Shown here: piece by piece, positions 18,901 to 26,429 of the stretch
How positions within the stretch are numbered: position 1 is the first letter of the stretch
How the letters are laid out: the number at the start of each line of letters is the position of its first letter
NCBI RefSeq assembly: GCF_000737325.1
Contig: NZ_CP011125.1
Coordinates: forward strand, 7,254,001 to 7,318,000
Reading direction: 5' to 3'
Source of the DNA: Sandaracinus amylolyticus
Lineage (GTDB): Bacteria > Myxococcota_A > Polyangia > Polyangiales > Sandaracinaceae
Length of the DNA stretch: 64,000 nucleotides
Made by a program: the position numbers and the translations under genes
The notes under the pieces: generated by a model
Told to the model about the DNA's origin: nothing
The model's input: only the letters and a program-made list of their open reading frames with translations
The model's database searches: none

Positions 18901-19433
18901 GAGAGCAGCGTGCTGTTCTCGCGGTATCCGAGCGACTGCCGCACCACCGATCCGCGCCCGTCGGCGCCGATGATGCGCCCCGCGCGCAGCTCGAACGCGG
19001 TGTGCGACTCGCGATCTTCGCAGCGCAGGAGATCGCCCTCGACGGCGGTCACGCGTGCCATCGAGATCCACTCGATGCCCGGCACGCCACGCGCGACGTC
19101 GCGGATCGCCTCGACGATCTCCGAGTGCTCGGCCGACAAGGCGATGCCCTCGGCATACGGCATCTCGATCGGCGCGCTGCGATCGTCGGGACAGATCACG
19201 AACCCGTAGCCAGTGCGCGCGTGCGCCCCGTCGAGGTGCCCGATCCGCAGCTCGTCGAGCACCTCGACCGCCGTCGGATGGAGCCACTCGCCCGCGAAGC
19301 GCCGCGCGGCGCGCGGATCTGCCTCGAGGAGCGCGACCTTCGCGCCGCGACGCGCGAACGCGATCGCGGTGGTCGCACCGACCGGACCGCCGCCCACGAC
19401 GGCGACGTCGTAGCTGCTTCGACTCGCACGCAT
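15993..19433 (-). CDS. Fusion: squalene-epoxidase-like flavoprotein, degenerate toroid, squalene synthase
   Basis: 1146 residues in one frame. (1) Residues 1 to about 370: FAD monooxygenase with GGGPVGA at 14-20, GEWLHP, and GDALGHVHPMTAIGMTMG, close to the GD...HPLTGGGMT block of squalene epoxidase. (2) About 520-790: helical repeats with QW-like units (CQTSHGGF, RQSEDGSWP) recalling half a terpene-cyclase toroid, but without DXDD or DCTAE, so probably non-catalytic. (3) About 800-1115: squalene synthase with SRTF, DTIED (839-843), YCYYVAGTVGHLL and NILKDVTDD (N991, D995, D999), the two metal-binding motifs. It should join two farnesyl diphosphates to squalene. A GAGG site lies 5 nt before the ATG. 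I know of no described fusion of this kind. Confidence 0.9.
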   Translation of the reverse strand: MRASRSSYDVAVVGGGPVGATTAIAFARRGAKVALLEADPRAARRFAGEWLHPTAVEVLDELRIGHLDGAHARTGYGFVICPDDRSAPIEMPYAEGIALSAEHSEIVEAIRDVARGVPGIEWISMARVTAVEGDLLRCEDRESHTAFELRAGRIIGADGRGSVVRQSLGYRENSTLLSYMAAVELRNCELPFEGFGHVVLGGPGPALFYRISDDVVRGCLDVPVSLGARARTPGFLWDAFHAVLPPKMVPAFRAAIERGPSGWAANRFRPRAEFGRGDTMLVGDALGHVHPMTAIGMTMGMLDARAVARAANVEEYARERRGYIPELLSNALYHCFRREDASATEVRRAMFRTLRASDAERRRTMMILAASDLRRRSFGSAFLKIAAQAIGATVADATKDGDLLRVPGALSQYGEWMQWPAAIAVPRRLRDRYRGESTPTHPIPVLSRFVRTADPLQPPEADEPRASDAADVPVQDAMARTHGVLLTELEAIARVLGSVPDAEVAAPAARMIRVITSGTMRPAMAARMTIARRRLAVEGVPRLIETGSWRTEALADLLLLLLDGTAWGEEPITDLAEGVRALLECQTSHGGFATRTARDIPRDHEGDLEATALACRAIDAVLRRRPSASDADLEGALARAGAWIRARQSEDGSWPAIAKLGGGGAPHVVVRTALALDALIAIDGNPGEPTVRRALKWLAANAAVWSGESASLAHASAVVRALCAARAPSSDAMVRAVRALASAVAREDLAWQDAADVGEALASYDLRRVERPALGRTRAKTGTTTASASVSAEIADADWAYCKQALAEVSRTFSKPIAMLPGKLEVAVTLGYLLCRIADTIEDHPLVDPRDRDRLFAMFLDVLENGADAEPFERAFDTIEHDDPELSLARRSRVVMRVFAAQSDATKDACIRWVSEMARGMNLYSHRRKGDDGFIALHTTSDLERYCYYVAGTVGHLLTDLFVAEIGGDAALELKLREDAEAFASGLQLVNILKDVTDDRERAWSFVPRTAVAAQGITISNLCDDAVRAKAHAAVAPLFDVARRQLDGALRYALSIPPQHTGIRLFCLLPLWMAARTLVVGRGNDAMFVPGQAVKISREEVESIIAECVRFVADDDALRARYARLYDDGATARRASGSASSIANGR

Positions 19434-19455
19434 GACTGCCTCGCTCCTGACAGCG

Positions 19456-20631
19456 TCAATACACGAAGGGAATCATCTTGAAGGTCGCGCGCTTGCAGTA
19501 CTGCTCCCACAGAGGGCCGTACTTCTCGCGACACTTCTTGTCGTCTCGCCACGCGCGGTGGACGAGCAGACAGATGAGCCAGGTGGGCAACAGGAACGGG
19601 ACGAACGACTCGCCCCACGCCAGCAGCACGAACGACCAATAGACGAGGATCTCGCCCGTGTAGTTCAGCTTGCGGCCGATCCCCCAGAAGCCGGAGACCA
19701 GGATCTTCCCGCCGATCGTCTCCGCGGGACGACCCCAGATCTTCACGCTCGGATCGCGCTTGAACTCGTCCTTCTGCTGGTTCGATCCGCGGAAGATCCA
19801 GAGCCCGAGCACGAACATCAGCGGCAGTGCGACCAGCGCCCAGGGCGGGAGATCACCGGTCTCGTCGACGAGGTACCAGCCCGTGACCGAGTACGCGAAG
19901 GGCACGAATGCGTAGTCACCCCACACGAGCATGAAGCCGAAACGCTCGGCCACGATGTCCCACGTGTAGAGCATTCCGTACTCGAACTGGAAGTAGTTGA
20001 AGACGTACACGAACGTGAACGCCTGATAGAGGATCATCGCCTGCGAGAGCTCGCCGTACTTCGCGTACTGCACCGCGGCGAACGACATGTTCAAGAGCGC
20101 CAGTCCGATCAGCGACGGGCGATAGCTGAACATCTTCGCGTCGAGGCTCATCCACTTCGGATTGAGCTCCACGCCGTACCAGAGGTCCTCGATCAGCCCG
20201 AGCGCGCTCTGCGTGCCCGCCGCGCTCCCGGTCGCGTTGCCGTGCGCGTCGACGCCGGTGATGCGCGGGGTGGGATCGGCGCGGTGACGGTGTGCGCCGG
20301 GCTTGTCCTTGCCGCTCGCGAAGAGCTGCGCCGTCATGACGAACGAGAGCACGTTCGCGGCGACGAAGAGCCCCCAGAAGTGGCGATGCAGCAGCGTGAG
20401 ATCGATGAAGCCGAGCCAGGTCCCGACCGCTGCCAGCCCGGCCGTGATCAGGAAGAGCGCGAGCCCGTTCAGCTTGTACGAGATGCGGCTCCCGTCGGAC
20501 AGCACGACGCCCTGGCGCACCGGTCCTGGCACGATCATCGAGCCGACGAACAGATACAGCACGAACCCCAGCGCGAGCACCGCGCCGAGGAGCAGATTTC
20601 CGAGATCGCTGACGGGAAGAGGAGCGTGCAT
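19456..20631 (-). CDS. Sterol C14-reductase family membrane protein (ERG24/ERG4-like)
   Basis: 391 residues with about nine membrane segments. The family's C-terminal signature is clear: RKLNYTGEILVYWSF, then LLVHRAWRDDKKCREKYG, WEQYC and a final MIPFVY, as in ERG24, ERG4 and 7-dehydrocholesterol reductase. Earlier, GVELNPK and FNYFQFEYGMLYTWDI fit the conserved membrane core that binds NADPH and sterol. Because CYP51 leaves a C14 double bond, C14 reduction is the likeliest job; C7 or C24(28) reduction would need experimental exclusion. It sits 17 nt after the cyclase fusion and 22 nt before the squalene synthase fusion. No clear Shine-Dalgarno is seen before the ATG. Confidence 0.9.
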   Translation of the reverse strand: MHAPLPVSDLGNLLLGAVLALGFVLYLFVGSMIVPGPVRQGVVLSDGSRISYKLNGLALFLITAGLAAVGTWLGFIDLTLLHRHFWGLFVAANVLSFVMTAQLFASGKDKPGAHRHRADPTPRITGVDAHGNATGSAAGTQSALGLIEDLWYGVELNPKWMSLDAKMFSYRPSLIGLALLNMSFAAVQYAKYGELSQAMILYQAFTFVYVFNYFQFEYGMLYTWDIVAERFGFMLVWGDYAFVPFAYSVTGWYLVDETGDLPPWALVALPLMFVLGLWIFRGSNQQKDEFKRDPSVKIWGRPAETIGGKILVSGFWGIGRKLNYTGEILVYWSFVLLAWGESFVPFLLPTWLICLLVHRAWRDDKKCREKYGPLWEQYCKRATFKMIPFVY

Positions 20632-20648
20632 ATCGAGATTCGTTTGGC

Positions 20649-23600
20649 TCAGACGTGGAGTCGGCTCGGACGACTCGCGCTCTCGCCGCCGTGCTCGCGG
20701 AACTTCGCTCGCTCGGCGCGGCGCGACTCGTACAGACCGAGCGCCCAGACCGGGAAATAACGGCGATAGAGCACGTAATCGAGCAGCGCCGTGTGGAAGA
20801 AGATCCCCTCGGCCTCCTGCTTCGGCCACGCGCCGTCGTCGGACTGCTTCGACGCGAGCCAGCGCGCGGCGCGCTCGATCGGCGCGAAGTCGGGATGGCG
20901 CGCCTCGAGCAGCGCCGTCATCGCCCACGCGGTCTGCACCGCCTGGCCCTCGTCGTGGTCGACGTAGCGGCCGACGATCACGCTCGAGCGATGCTCGCCC
21001 CACGCGCCGTCGGCGCGCTGACGCTCCTCGAGGAAGCGGCACGCGCGGCGAATGCGTGGATCGTGCGGCGGAACGCCACCCGCGAGCAGGCCGCGCACGC
21101 CGAACATCGTGCCGTACACGAAGTGCACGCCCCACATGCCGGGCCACGATCCATCGGGACGCTGCGTGCGCGTGAGCGACGCGACGGCGCGCGCGATCGC
21201 GGTCTCGCACTCGTGCGCGAGCTCGCTCTGCGGCCAGCGGTGGACGAACGCAGCGAGCGCCGTGACGCACGACGCCGTGCACTCGACATACGACTTCTCG
21301 GTCATCGAGTCGCCGAACATCTCGGCGGGGTTGATCCACTCGAGCGAGACGTCGGTGCGGCGGGCCTCGTAGCTCCCGAAGCCACCATCGGTGTTCTGGC
21401 AGCGCAACACGAAGCGCGCCGCCGCCTCCATCGCTTCGCGCGTCGGGCTCCCCTCGGGCGACTCGAGCCGCGCGAGCATCGCCTCGGCGGTGCAGTCGCT
21501 CACCGGCCATCCGTGCCAGACACCGGCGAAGCAATATCCGCCGGTCGGATCGATGCGATCGTGATGGCGCTCGCGCCCAGTGCCGCGCGGGATCTGCTGC
21601 GTGACGAGGAACGTGTCGGCGCGGCGAAGGGCATCGCGCACGTCGTTCCCGCAGTGCGGCGCGGCCGCGGCCATCGCCTGCGCGGCGAACGCGGTGTCCC
21701 ACGACGCGCTGCGCGCGCCGGTGACGCGCGCGCCGTCGAGCTCGTCCTCCCACACCCATCCTTCGAATCGCTCCGCAGCGATGCGCAGATCGGGATCGTT
21801 CGGATCTTCGATGAACAGCGCGACCTGATCGAGCAGCCCGCTGACCGGGGAGATGCAGGTGTGGTTGGTCGAGCGGAGCTCGTAGCGGATGTGCTCGCGC
21901 AGCTCGGCGAGCACCGTCGCGCGCTTCTCGCGCGACTGCAGGCGATCGACCGCGCCGAGCACGCGATATCCGACGTGCAGCGCAGGAGTCCACGGCGTGT
22001 GGATCTCGGCGGTGCGCAGCGTCTCTCGCGCCTTCGCCCAGTCGACGGACTCCCACCCTCCCGGGAAGATCTCGTCGCGAATCGCGAGGATCCGCGGCGT
22101 GACCGGCGCGCTCCACTTCTCGCCGTAGAGCACGGCCATGCCGAGATAGATGAGGCGCGTGTGGCAGTAGAAGCGGCTCGGATGGAACGGCAGCCAGCGC
22201 GGCGCGCGCCACGCCTCGGGCAATACCGCGCTGACTCCCTCCCACGAGTAGAGGTTCAGCACCGCGAGCCAGAGCTTTCCCCAGCTCGGCACCGCGACCG
22301 CGCCGCCCTCACGGCGGATGAACTCGTGCGCACGCGCGATCAGCGGGTCGTCCTTCGCGAGGCCGAGCAGACGGCACGCGACGAAGACGAGGAGCGTCAC
22401 GAACAGATAGGGCTCGCTCTTCTCGTGCAGGCCCCACGTTCCGTCCGCGAGGCGCGTGCGCTCGAAGTGCTTGAGCACCGACGCGCGACGCTCCGCGCTC
22501 AACGGGCGGCCCATCGCGTGCCAGCCCATCACGTACTGCGCGGCGAGCATCGGGCACCACACGACCTCGCCCTCGAACGAGCCGTCGTCGGCCTGCTCCG
22601 CGATCAGCGCGCGCGCGCCGCGGCGCAGTGAGTCACGCGCGGAGAAGTCCTCGTTGCCCGAGCGCGGCAGTCCGACGACTTCCGCCTTCGCGGTCGACGC
22701 TCGCAGTGCCGCCCCGTATCGCTCCTCCGCGGTGCGCGGGGCGCCGAGGCCCTGCTTCGTGCGCGCGGGCAGCGCGTTCGTGAGGTGCAGCGTGCCTCCG
22801 AAGAGCCACGCCATCCGCTGCCCGAGATCGCTCGCGACGCGCCCGGTGTGGCGCACGTTCCCGGTCGCGATCGCGTCCTTCACGAAGTCGCGCGAGCTGC
22901 GCAGCATCGTGCGGAGGAACGCGCGCCCGAACCCGACGTGACTGCGATCCTCGCCCGAGAGGAACCCCATCGAGCGCAGTCGCTCGCGCGGCTTCTCGCG
23001 CCACAGCTCGTAGATCGCGCGGCGCATCGCGATCGACTCTTCCGCGTCGTCCGCGAACACCTCGTAGAGCCCGACCGCGAGCATCTCGCGCACCCGGGTG
23101 CGGCGCGTGCGCTCGCGCCGATAGGCCGCGAAGCTGGGCGATTTCGCGATCGCGACCGCGTCTTCGAGCGCGAGCGTGAGCCCGATCGCAGGCAGCGGCG
23201 GATGCGTGCCGGCAGCGTCGCCGATCAGCGCGAGGCCTTCGCGCCCGAGGTCACCGCGGGGCCTGAGATCGACGCTCGCCCACGAGGGGGCGCTCTCCGC
23301 GAGCGCACGACCGAACGCCTCGCGCAGACCGTTCGGCAGCACGGCCGAATACGCCTCGAAGAGCGCCACTCCGCCCTCGCGCGGGATCGCGAGCGAGTGC
23401 GGCACTTCGCAGAGCACACGCACACGGTGCGCGTCGATGCGATAGGCCATCACCGGCCCGGGGCCGCCGAGGAAGATGTGCAGGAATCCCTCGAACGGCA
23501 GCGCGTGGTGCTCCACCGCGATCCCGGCGATGCGCGAGCTCGCCGCGACGCCGTGCGCGAGCGGGCCGGGCGACGTCGCGAGCGGCCCCGATGCGACACG

Positions 23601-24086
23601 ACCGCTCGCGCCGATGATCGACGGAGCGCTGACGGTGCGCGAGGTCGTGTGCGACGAGGTCCCGATGCGACGCTCGTACGTGAGGCTCTGTCCCTCGATG
23701 CGCGTCGCGCGCGCCCACGGCACGAGCTCGATGTGCTCGTGGTGCTCGCAGTGCGCGCGCAGCGTCTCGACGAGCACGGCGTGCTCGACCGCCATGCCGA
23801 AATGCCCGGCGGCGTACGGCAGCGCGATGGGCTCGCTGCCGTCCTCGGGGAACACGACGTAGCCCTTGCCGGTCGCGTACGGCGTCGCGGGCGTCAGATC
23901 GACCCCGAGCGAGTCGAGGATCGCGAGCGCCGGCGGATGGAGCCACTCGCCCGCGAGGCGATCCGAGCTGCGCGGATCGGCCTCGAGCAAGAGCACGCGC
24001 AGCCCTCTGCGCGCATGCGCGAGCGCGCTCGCACAGCCCGCCGGGCCGGCGCCGACGATCGCGACGTCGTAGTGCGAGCCGCTCAT
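20649..24086 (-). CDS. Fusion: squalene-epoxidase-like flavoprotein and oxidosqualene cyclase
   Basis: 1145 residues. Residues 1 to about 400 form an FAD monooxygenase with GAGPAG at 12-17, GEWLHP, and GDAAGTHPPLPAIGLTLALEDA, paralogous to the N-terminus of the squalene synthase fusion. From about residue 475 to the end is a full oxidosqualene cyclase: PSWGKLWLAVLNLYSWEG, FHPSRFYCHTRLIYLGM, the catalytic DCTAE at 864-868, QNTDGGFGSYE and other QW repeats. V862 two residues before DCTAE is the lanosterol-synthase-type residue (Ile in cycloartenol synthase), while H858 is the cycloartenol-type His. One chain may therefore epoxidise squalene and cyclise the product. A stand-alone cyclase is the norm; this fusion is unusual. 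Confidence 0.92.
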   Translation of the reverse strand: MSGSHYDVAIVGAGPAGCASALAHARRGLRVLLLEADPRSSDRLAGEWLHPPALAILDSLGVDLTPATPYATGKGYVVFPEDGSEPIALPYAAGHFGMAVEHAVLVETLRAHCEHHEHIELVPWARATRIEGQSLTYERRIGTSSHTTSRTVSAPSIIGASGRVASGPLATSPGPLAHGVAASSRIAGIAVEHHALPFEGFLHIFLGGPGPVMAYRIDAHRVRVLCEVPHSLAIPREGGVALFEAYSAVLPNGLREAFGRALAESAPSWASVDLRPRGDLGREGLALIGDAAGTHPPLPAIGLTLALEDAVAIAKSPSFAAYRRERTRRTRVREMLAVGLYEVFADDAEESIAMRRAIYELWREKPRERLRSMGFLSGEDRSHVGFGRAFLRTMLRSSRDFVKDAIATGNVRHTGRVASDLGQRMAWLFGGTLHLTNALPARTKQGLGAPRTAEERYGAALRASTAKAEVVGLPRSGNEDFSARDSLRRGARALIAEQADDGSFEGEVVWCPMLAAQYVMGWHAMGRPLSAERRASVLKHFERTRLADGTWGLHEKSEPYLFVTLLVFVACRLLGLAKDDPLIARAHEFIRREGGAVAVPSWGKLWLAVLNLYSWEGVSAVLPEAWRAPRWLPFHPSRFYCHTRLIYLGMAVLYGEKWSAPVTPRILAIRDEIFPGGWESVDWAKARETLRTAEIHTPWTPALHVGYRVLGAVDRLQSREKRATVLAELREHIRYELRSTNHTCISPVSGLLDQVALFIEDPNDPDLRIAAERFEGWVWEDELDGARVTGARSASWDTAFAAQAMAAAAPHCGNDVRDALRRADTFLVTQQIPRGTGRERHHDRIDPTGGYCFAGVWHGWPVSDCTAEAMLARLESPEGSPTREAMEAAARFVLRCQNTDGGFGSYEARRTDVSLEWINPAEMFGDSMTEKSYVECTASCVTALAAFVHRWPQSELAHECETAIARAVASLTRTQRPDGSWPGMWGVHFVYGTMFGVRGLLAGGVPPHDPRIRRACRFLEERQRADGAWGEHRSSVIVGRYVDHDEGQAVQTAWAMTALLEARHPDFAPIERAARWLASKQSDDGAWPKQEAEGIFFHTALLDYVLYRRYFPVWALGLYESRRAERAKFREHGGESASRPSRLHV

Positions 24087-24093
24087 CCCGACT

Positions 24094-25227
24094 TCACATC
24101 TGCGCCATCAGGCGCGCAGCGGCCGACTGCACCATCGGCGTGTCGCCGAGCTTGACCATCCAGTCGAGCGCGTCGGTCCGCACGATCCTGCGGAACACAC
24201 CGCCGCCCCAGAACGAGAGTTGGAAGGTCGCGCGACAGGCACGCTCGTAGTCGCGCATCGCGTCCTTCTCGGACAGGCGCCCATTGAGCACGTCCGCGAC
24301 CGCTTCCGCGCCGAGCATGCCCGAGCGCATGCCCTGATAGATGCCCTCGGCCGTCGCCGGGTGCGTCATCAGACCGGCCTCGCCGATCACCACGCGCCCC
24401 GGCGCCGTGAGCTTCTCGATCTCGAGCGACCACACGACCGGATGGCCCTTCCAGCCGCCGATCTGCGTCGCACCCTTCAGGCGCTCTCGATAGTGCTTGT
24501 CGAGGAACTCGGTGAAGAGCTGCCGCGCGTTCTTCTTCTCGCCGTTCTCTCCGTCCTCGTAGGTGATGCCGATGTTCACGCGGCGCTCACCCTCGGGGAA
24601 GAGCCAGCCGTAGTAGGGCTCCACCATCCGATCGAAGATCATCTCGACGTGATGGGCCTTGAACGGGACGTCGTCCCACCACCCCATGATCGCCTGGATG
24701 ACCTTGCGCGGGCGCTGCTCGGGGAGGCCGACGCGGCAGTGCGATCCACCCGCGACGAGCGTGTACTTCGCGCGCACCTCGCGGCCGTCCGCGGCGCGGA
24801 TGCCGACCACGCGGCCGTTCTCCTCGATCGCCTCGGTGACGTGGAAGTCGGGCACGAAGCGCGTGCCGCGCGCGACGGCCTTCTTCAGCAGCACGTGATC
24901 GAGCACGCGGCGCTGACACACGATCGCGGCGCCGACGTCGCCCGCCGACTGCGTGCTGTCGTAGCCGCCCGGCGTGACGATGCGGATGCCCTTGATCCAG
25001 TAGCCGTGCGGCTCGACCTCGTGCCACACGCCGAGCTGCTTCAGCGTCTCGATGCCCTTCGGCGAGACACCGCTGCCGCACGTCTTGTCGCGCGGGAAGT
25101 CGTGCTTGTCGACGAGCACCACGTTGCGCACGCCGAGCGTGCCGAGGTGCGCGGCCGCCGCGGTGCCCGCAGGGCCCGCGCCGAGGATGACGACGTTCGC
25201 GTCGATCTTCTCTGCCACGACGCTCAC
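24094..25227 (-). CDS. Geranylgeranyl reductase family FAD oxidoreductase
   Basis: 377 residues. N-terminal dinucleotide site GAGPAGTAAAAHLG, then DKTCGSGVSPKG and GWLFPEG, and the FAD-pyrophosphate block GEAGLMTHPATAEGIYQGMRSG, all typical of geranylgeranyl-reductase-type flavoproteins that saturate isoprenoid double bonds. In this operon a sterol side-chain (C24) reductase is a reasonable hypothesis, as is reduction of prenyl chains. GTG at 25227 overlaps the Rieske stop (GTGA). GGAGGA lies close to it, so the GTG at 25218 may be the true start. It ends 7 nt before the cyclase fusion. Confidence 0.85.
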   Translation of the reverse strand: MSVVAEKIDANVVILGAGPAGTAAAAHLGTLGVRNVVLVDKHDFPRDKTCGSGVSPKGIETLKQLGVWHEVEPHGYWIKGIRIVTPGGYDSTQSAGDVGAAIVCQRRVLDHVLLKKAVARGTRFVPDFHVTEAIEENGRVVGIRAADGREVRAKYTLVAGGSHCRVGLPEQRPRKVIQAIMGWWDDVPFKAHHVEMIFDRMVEPYYGWLFPEGERRVNIGITYEDGENGEKKNARQLFTEFLDKHYRERLKGATQIGGWKGHPVVWSLEIEKLTAPGRVVIGEAGLMTHPATAEGIYQGMRSGMLGAEAVADVLNGRLSEKDAMRDYERACRATFQLSFWGGGVFRRIVRTDALDWMVKLGDTPMVQSAAARLMAQM

Positions 25228-26402
25228 TCCTCCGCGCCGTCCGCGGCCGCTTCCGCGACACTGGCGCGCTCGAGCGCTTCACGACGCTGCAGTCGGACGA
25301 GCTCGCGCTGCTCCTTCTTCGCGCGCTCGGCCGCGAGGTACTCCTCCCACTTGCGCACGGTGAGCGCTTGGAACGCATTCACCGCGGGGCTGAGCTCGAC
25401 GACGGGCGCGTCCCAGTGACGCTCGTGACCTTCCTGCTCGCCCTGCGTCACGCGACCGTCCTGGCGGAGCAGCGGCTTCACCAGGAGCTCGTTCGAGATC
25501 TTCAGGAACGGGCGCATCACGCGCTTCGGCAGCTTGATCTTCGTGAACGGGACCACGAAGTGATCGAAGTAGAAGAGGAAGAACACGCGCGTCGTGCGCT
25601 CGTCGATCGGGAGCACGAAGAGCCAGTGCTTGATCTTGCCGTCCGTATTCGACCACTGATACGGATACTGATAAGCGAGCTCCATCGAGTTCGTGTCGAT
25701 CGACGCGCGATCCACGAAGAGCCCGCTGATCTTCCCGCGGCCGACCTTCGTGTCGTACGCGAGCTGCACGCTGTCGCCGACGGTCTCGAGCTTCGTCAGC
25801 TTCGCGCCGGTGAACGGCGCGTAGTCGCGATGCAGGAACTCGTGCGTGAAGTCCGAGACGTTGTCGATGATCAGCGAGTGGTGAGCCTGCCAGGTGAAGT
25901 CCACCGGCACGCACTCCCACCGATTGTCGCCCTCGAGCTCCGGGATCTCCGGCATCGGCGTCGCGTCGGCGCGCTCGGGATCACCGAAGAACATCCACAC
26001 GAGGCCGTAGCGAACACGCACCGGGAACGTGCGCAGCTTGCACTGCGGCATCTTCTTGCCGAAGAGCGTGTGCGGCACGTCGACGAGCTCGCCCGCGCCG
26101 TTGTAGCCCCAGCCGTGGTACTCGCAGACGATGCGCTCGCCCGCGACGGTGCCGAGCGTGAGCGGCACCTGGCGGTGCGCACAGCGGTTCTCCACCGCGT
26201 GCAGGCGGCCCTTCTCGTCGCGGTAGAGCGCGGCGGACTGGCCCCAGAACTTCACCTCGACGATCTGCTTCTTCGCGATCTTCGAGTCGTGCTCGACCGC
26301 GTACCAGTAGTTCGGATCGAGGCCCGCGGCGCGGACCTTCTGGCGGCGGTTGGTGGCCTCTTCGAACGACGGCGGGCCCTGGCGCTCTTCCTTGCTCGAC
26401 AT
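25224..26402 (-). CDS. sdmA: Rieske-type oxygenase, SdmA-like sterol C4 demethylase
   Basis: 392 residues. The Rieske cluster motif is CAHRQ...CEYHGW (CXH then CX2H) at about residues 72-93. The catalytic domain has the mononuclear iron region NVSDFTHEFLHRDY with DX2HX4H. This is the ring-hydroxylating oxygenase layout also used by SdmA, which oxidises the C4 methyl group of sterols in Methylococcus. The adjacent upstream gene carries an SdmB-like dehydrogenase, which supports the assignment. GAGGAG is placed 7 nt before the ATG. The C-terminal 60 residues are charged and helical, of unknown role. Confidence 0.85.
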   Translation of the reverse strand: MSSKEERQGPPSFEEATNRRQKVRAAGLDPNYWYAVEHDSKIAKKQIVEVKFWGQSAALYRDEKGRLHAVENRCAHRQVPLTLGTVAGERIVCEYHGWGYNGAGELVDVPHTLFGKKMPQCKLRTFPVRVRYGLVWMFFGDPERADATPMPEIPELEGDNRWECVPVDFTWQAHHSLIIDNVSDFTHEFLHRDYAPFTGAKLTKLETVGDSVQLAYDTKVGRGKISGLFVDRASIDTNSMELAYQYPYQWSNTDGKIKHWLFVLPIDERTTRVFFLFYFDHFVVPFTKIKLPKRVMRPFLKISNELLVKPLLRQDGRVTQGEQEGHERHWDAPVVELSPAVNAFQALTVRKWEEYLAAERAKKEQRELVRLQRREALERASVAEAAADGAEE

Positions 26403-26429
26403 CTGCGCTCTCTCCTCGACTGACGTTCT

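Noticed and set aside
15993-19433. Possibility that the squalene synthase fusion is two or three genes with a missed frameshift
   Set aside because: No frame change or stop interrupts the frame, composition is even throughout, and the paralogous cyclase fusion shows the same style of N-terminal attachment.
19456-22245. Extended N-terminus (to 929 residues) for the C14-reductase gene
   Set aside because: The extension runs antisense-like across the cyclase coding region on the same strand in another frame; the ATG at 20631 gives a protein of family length.
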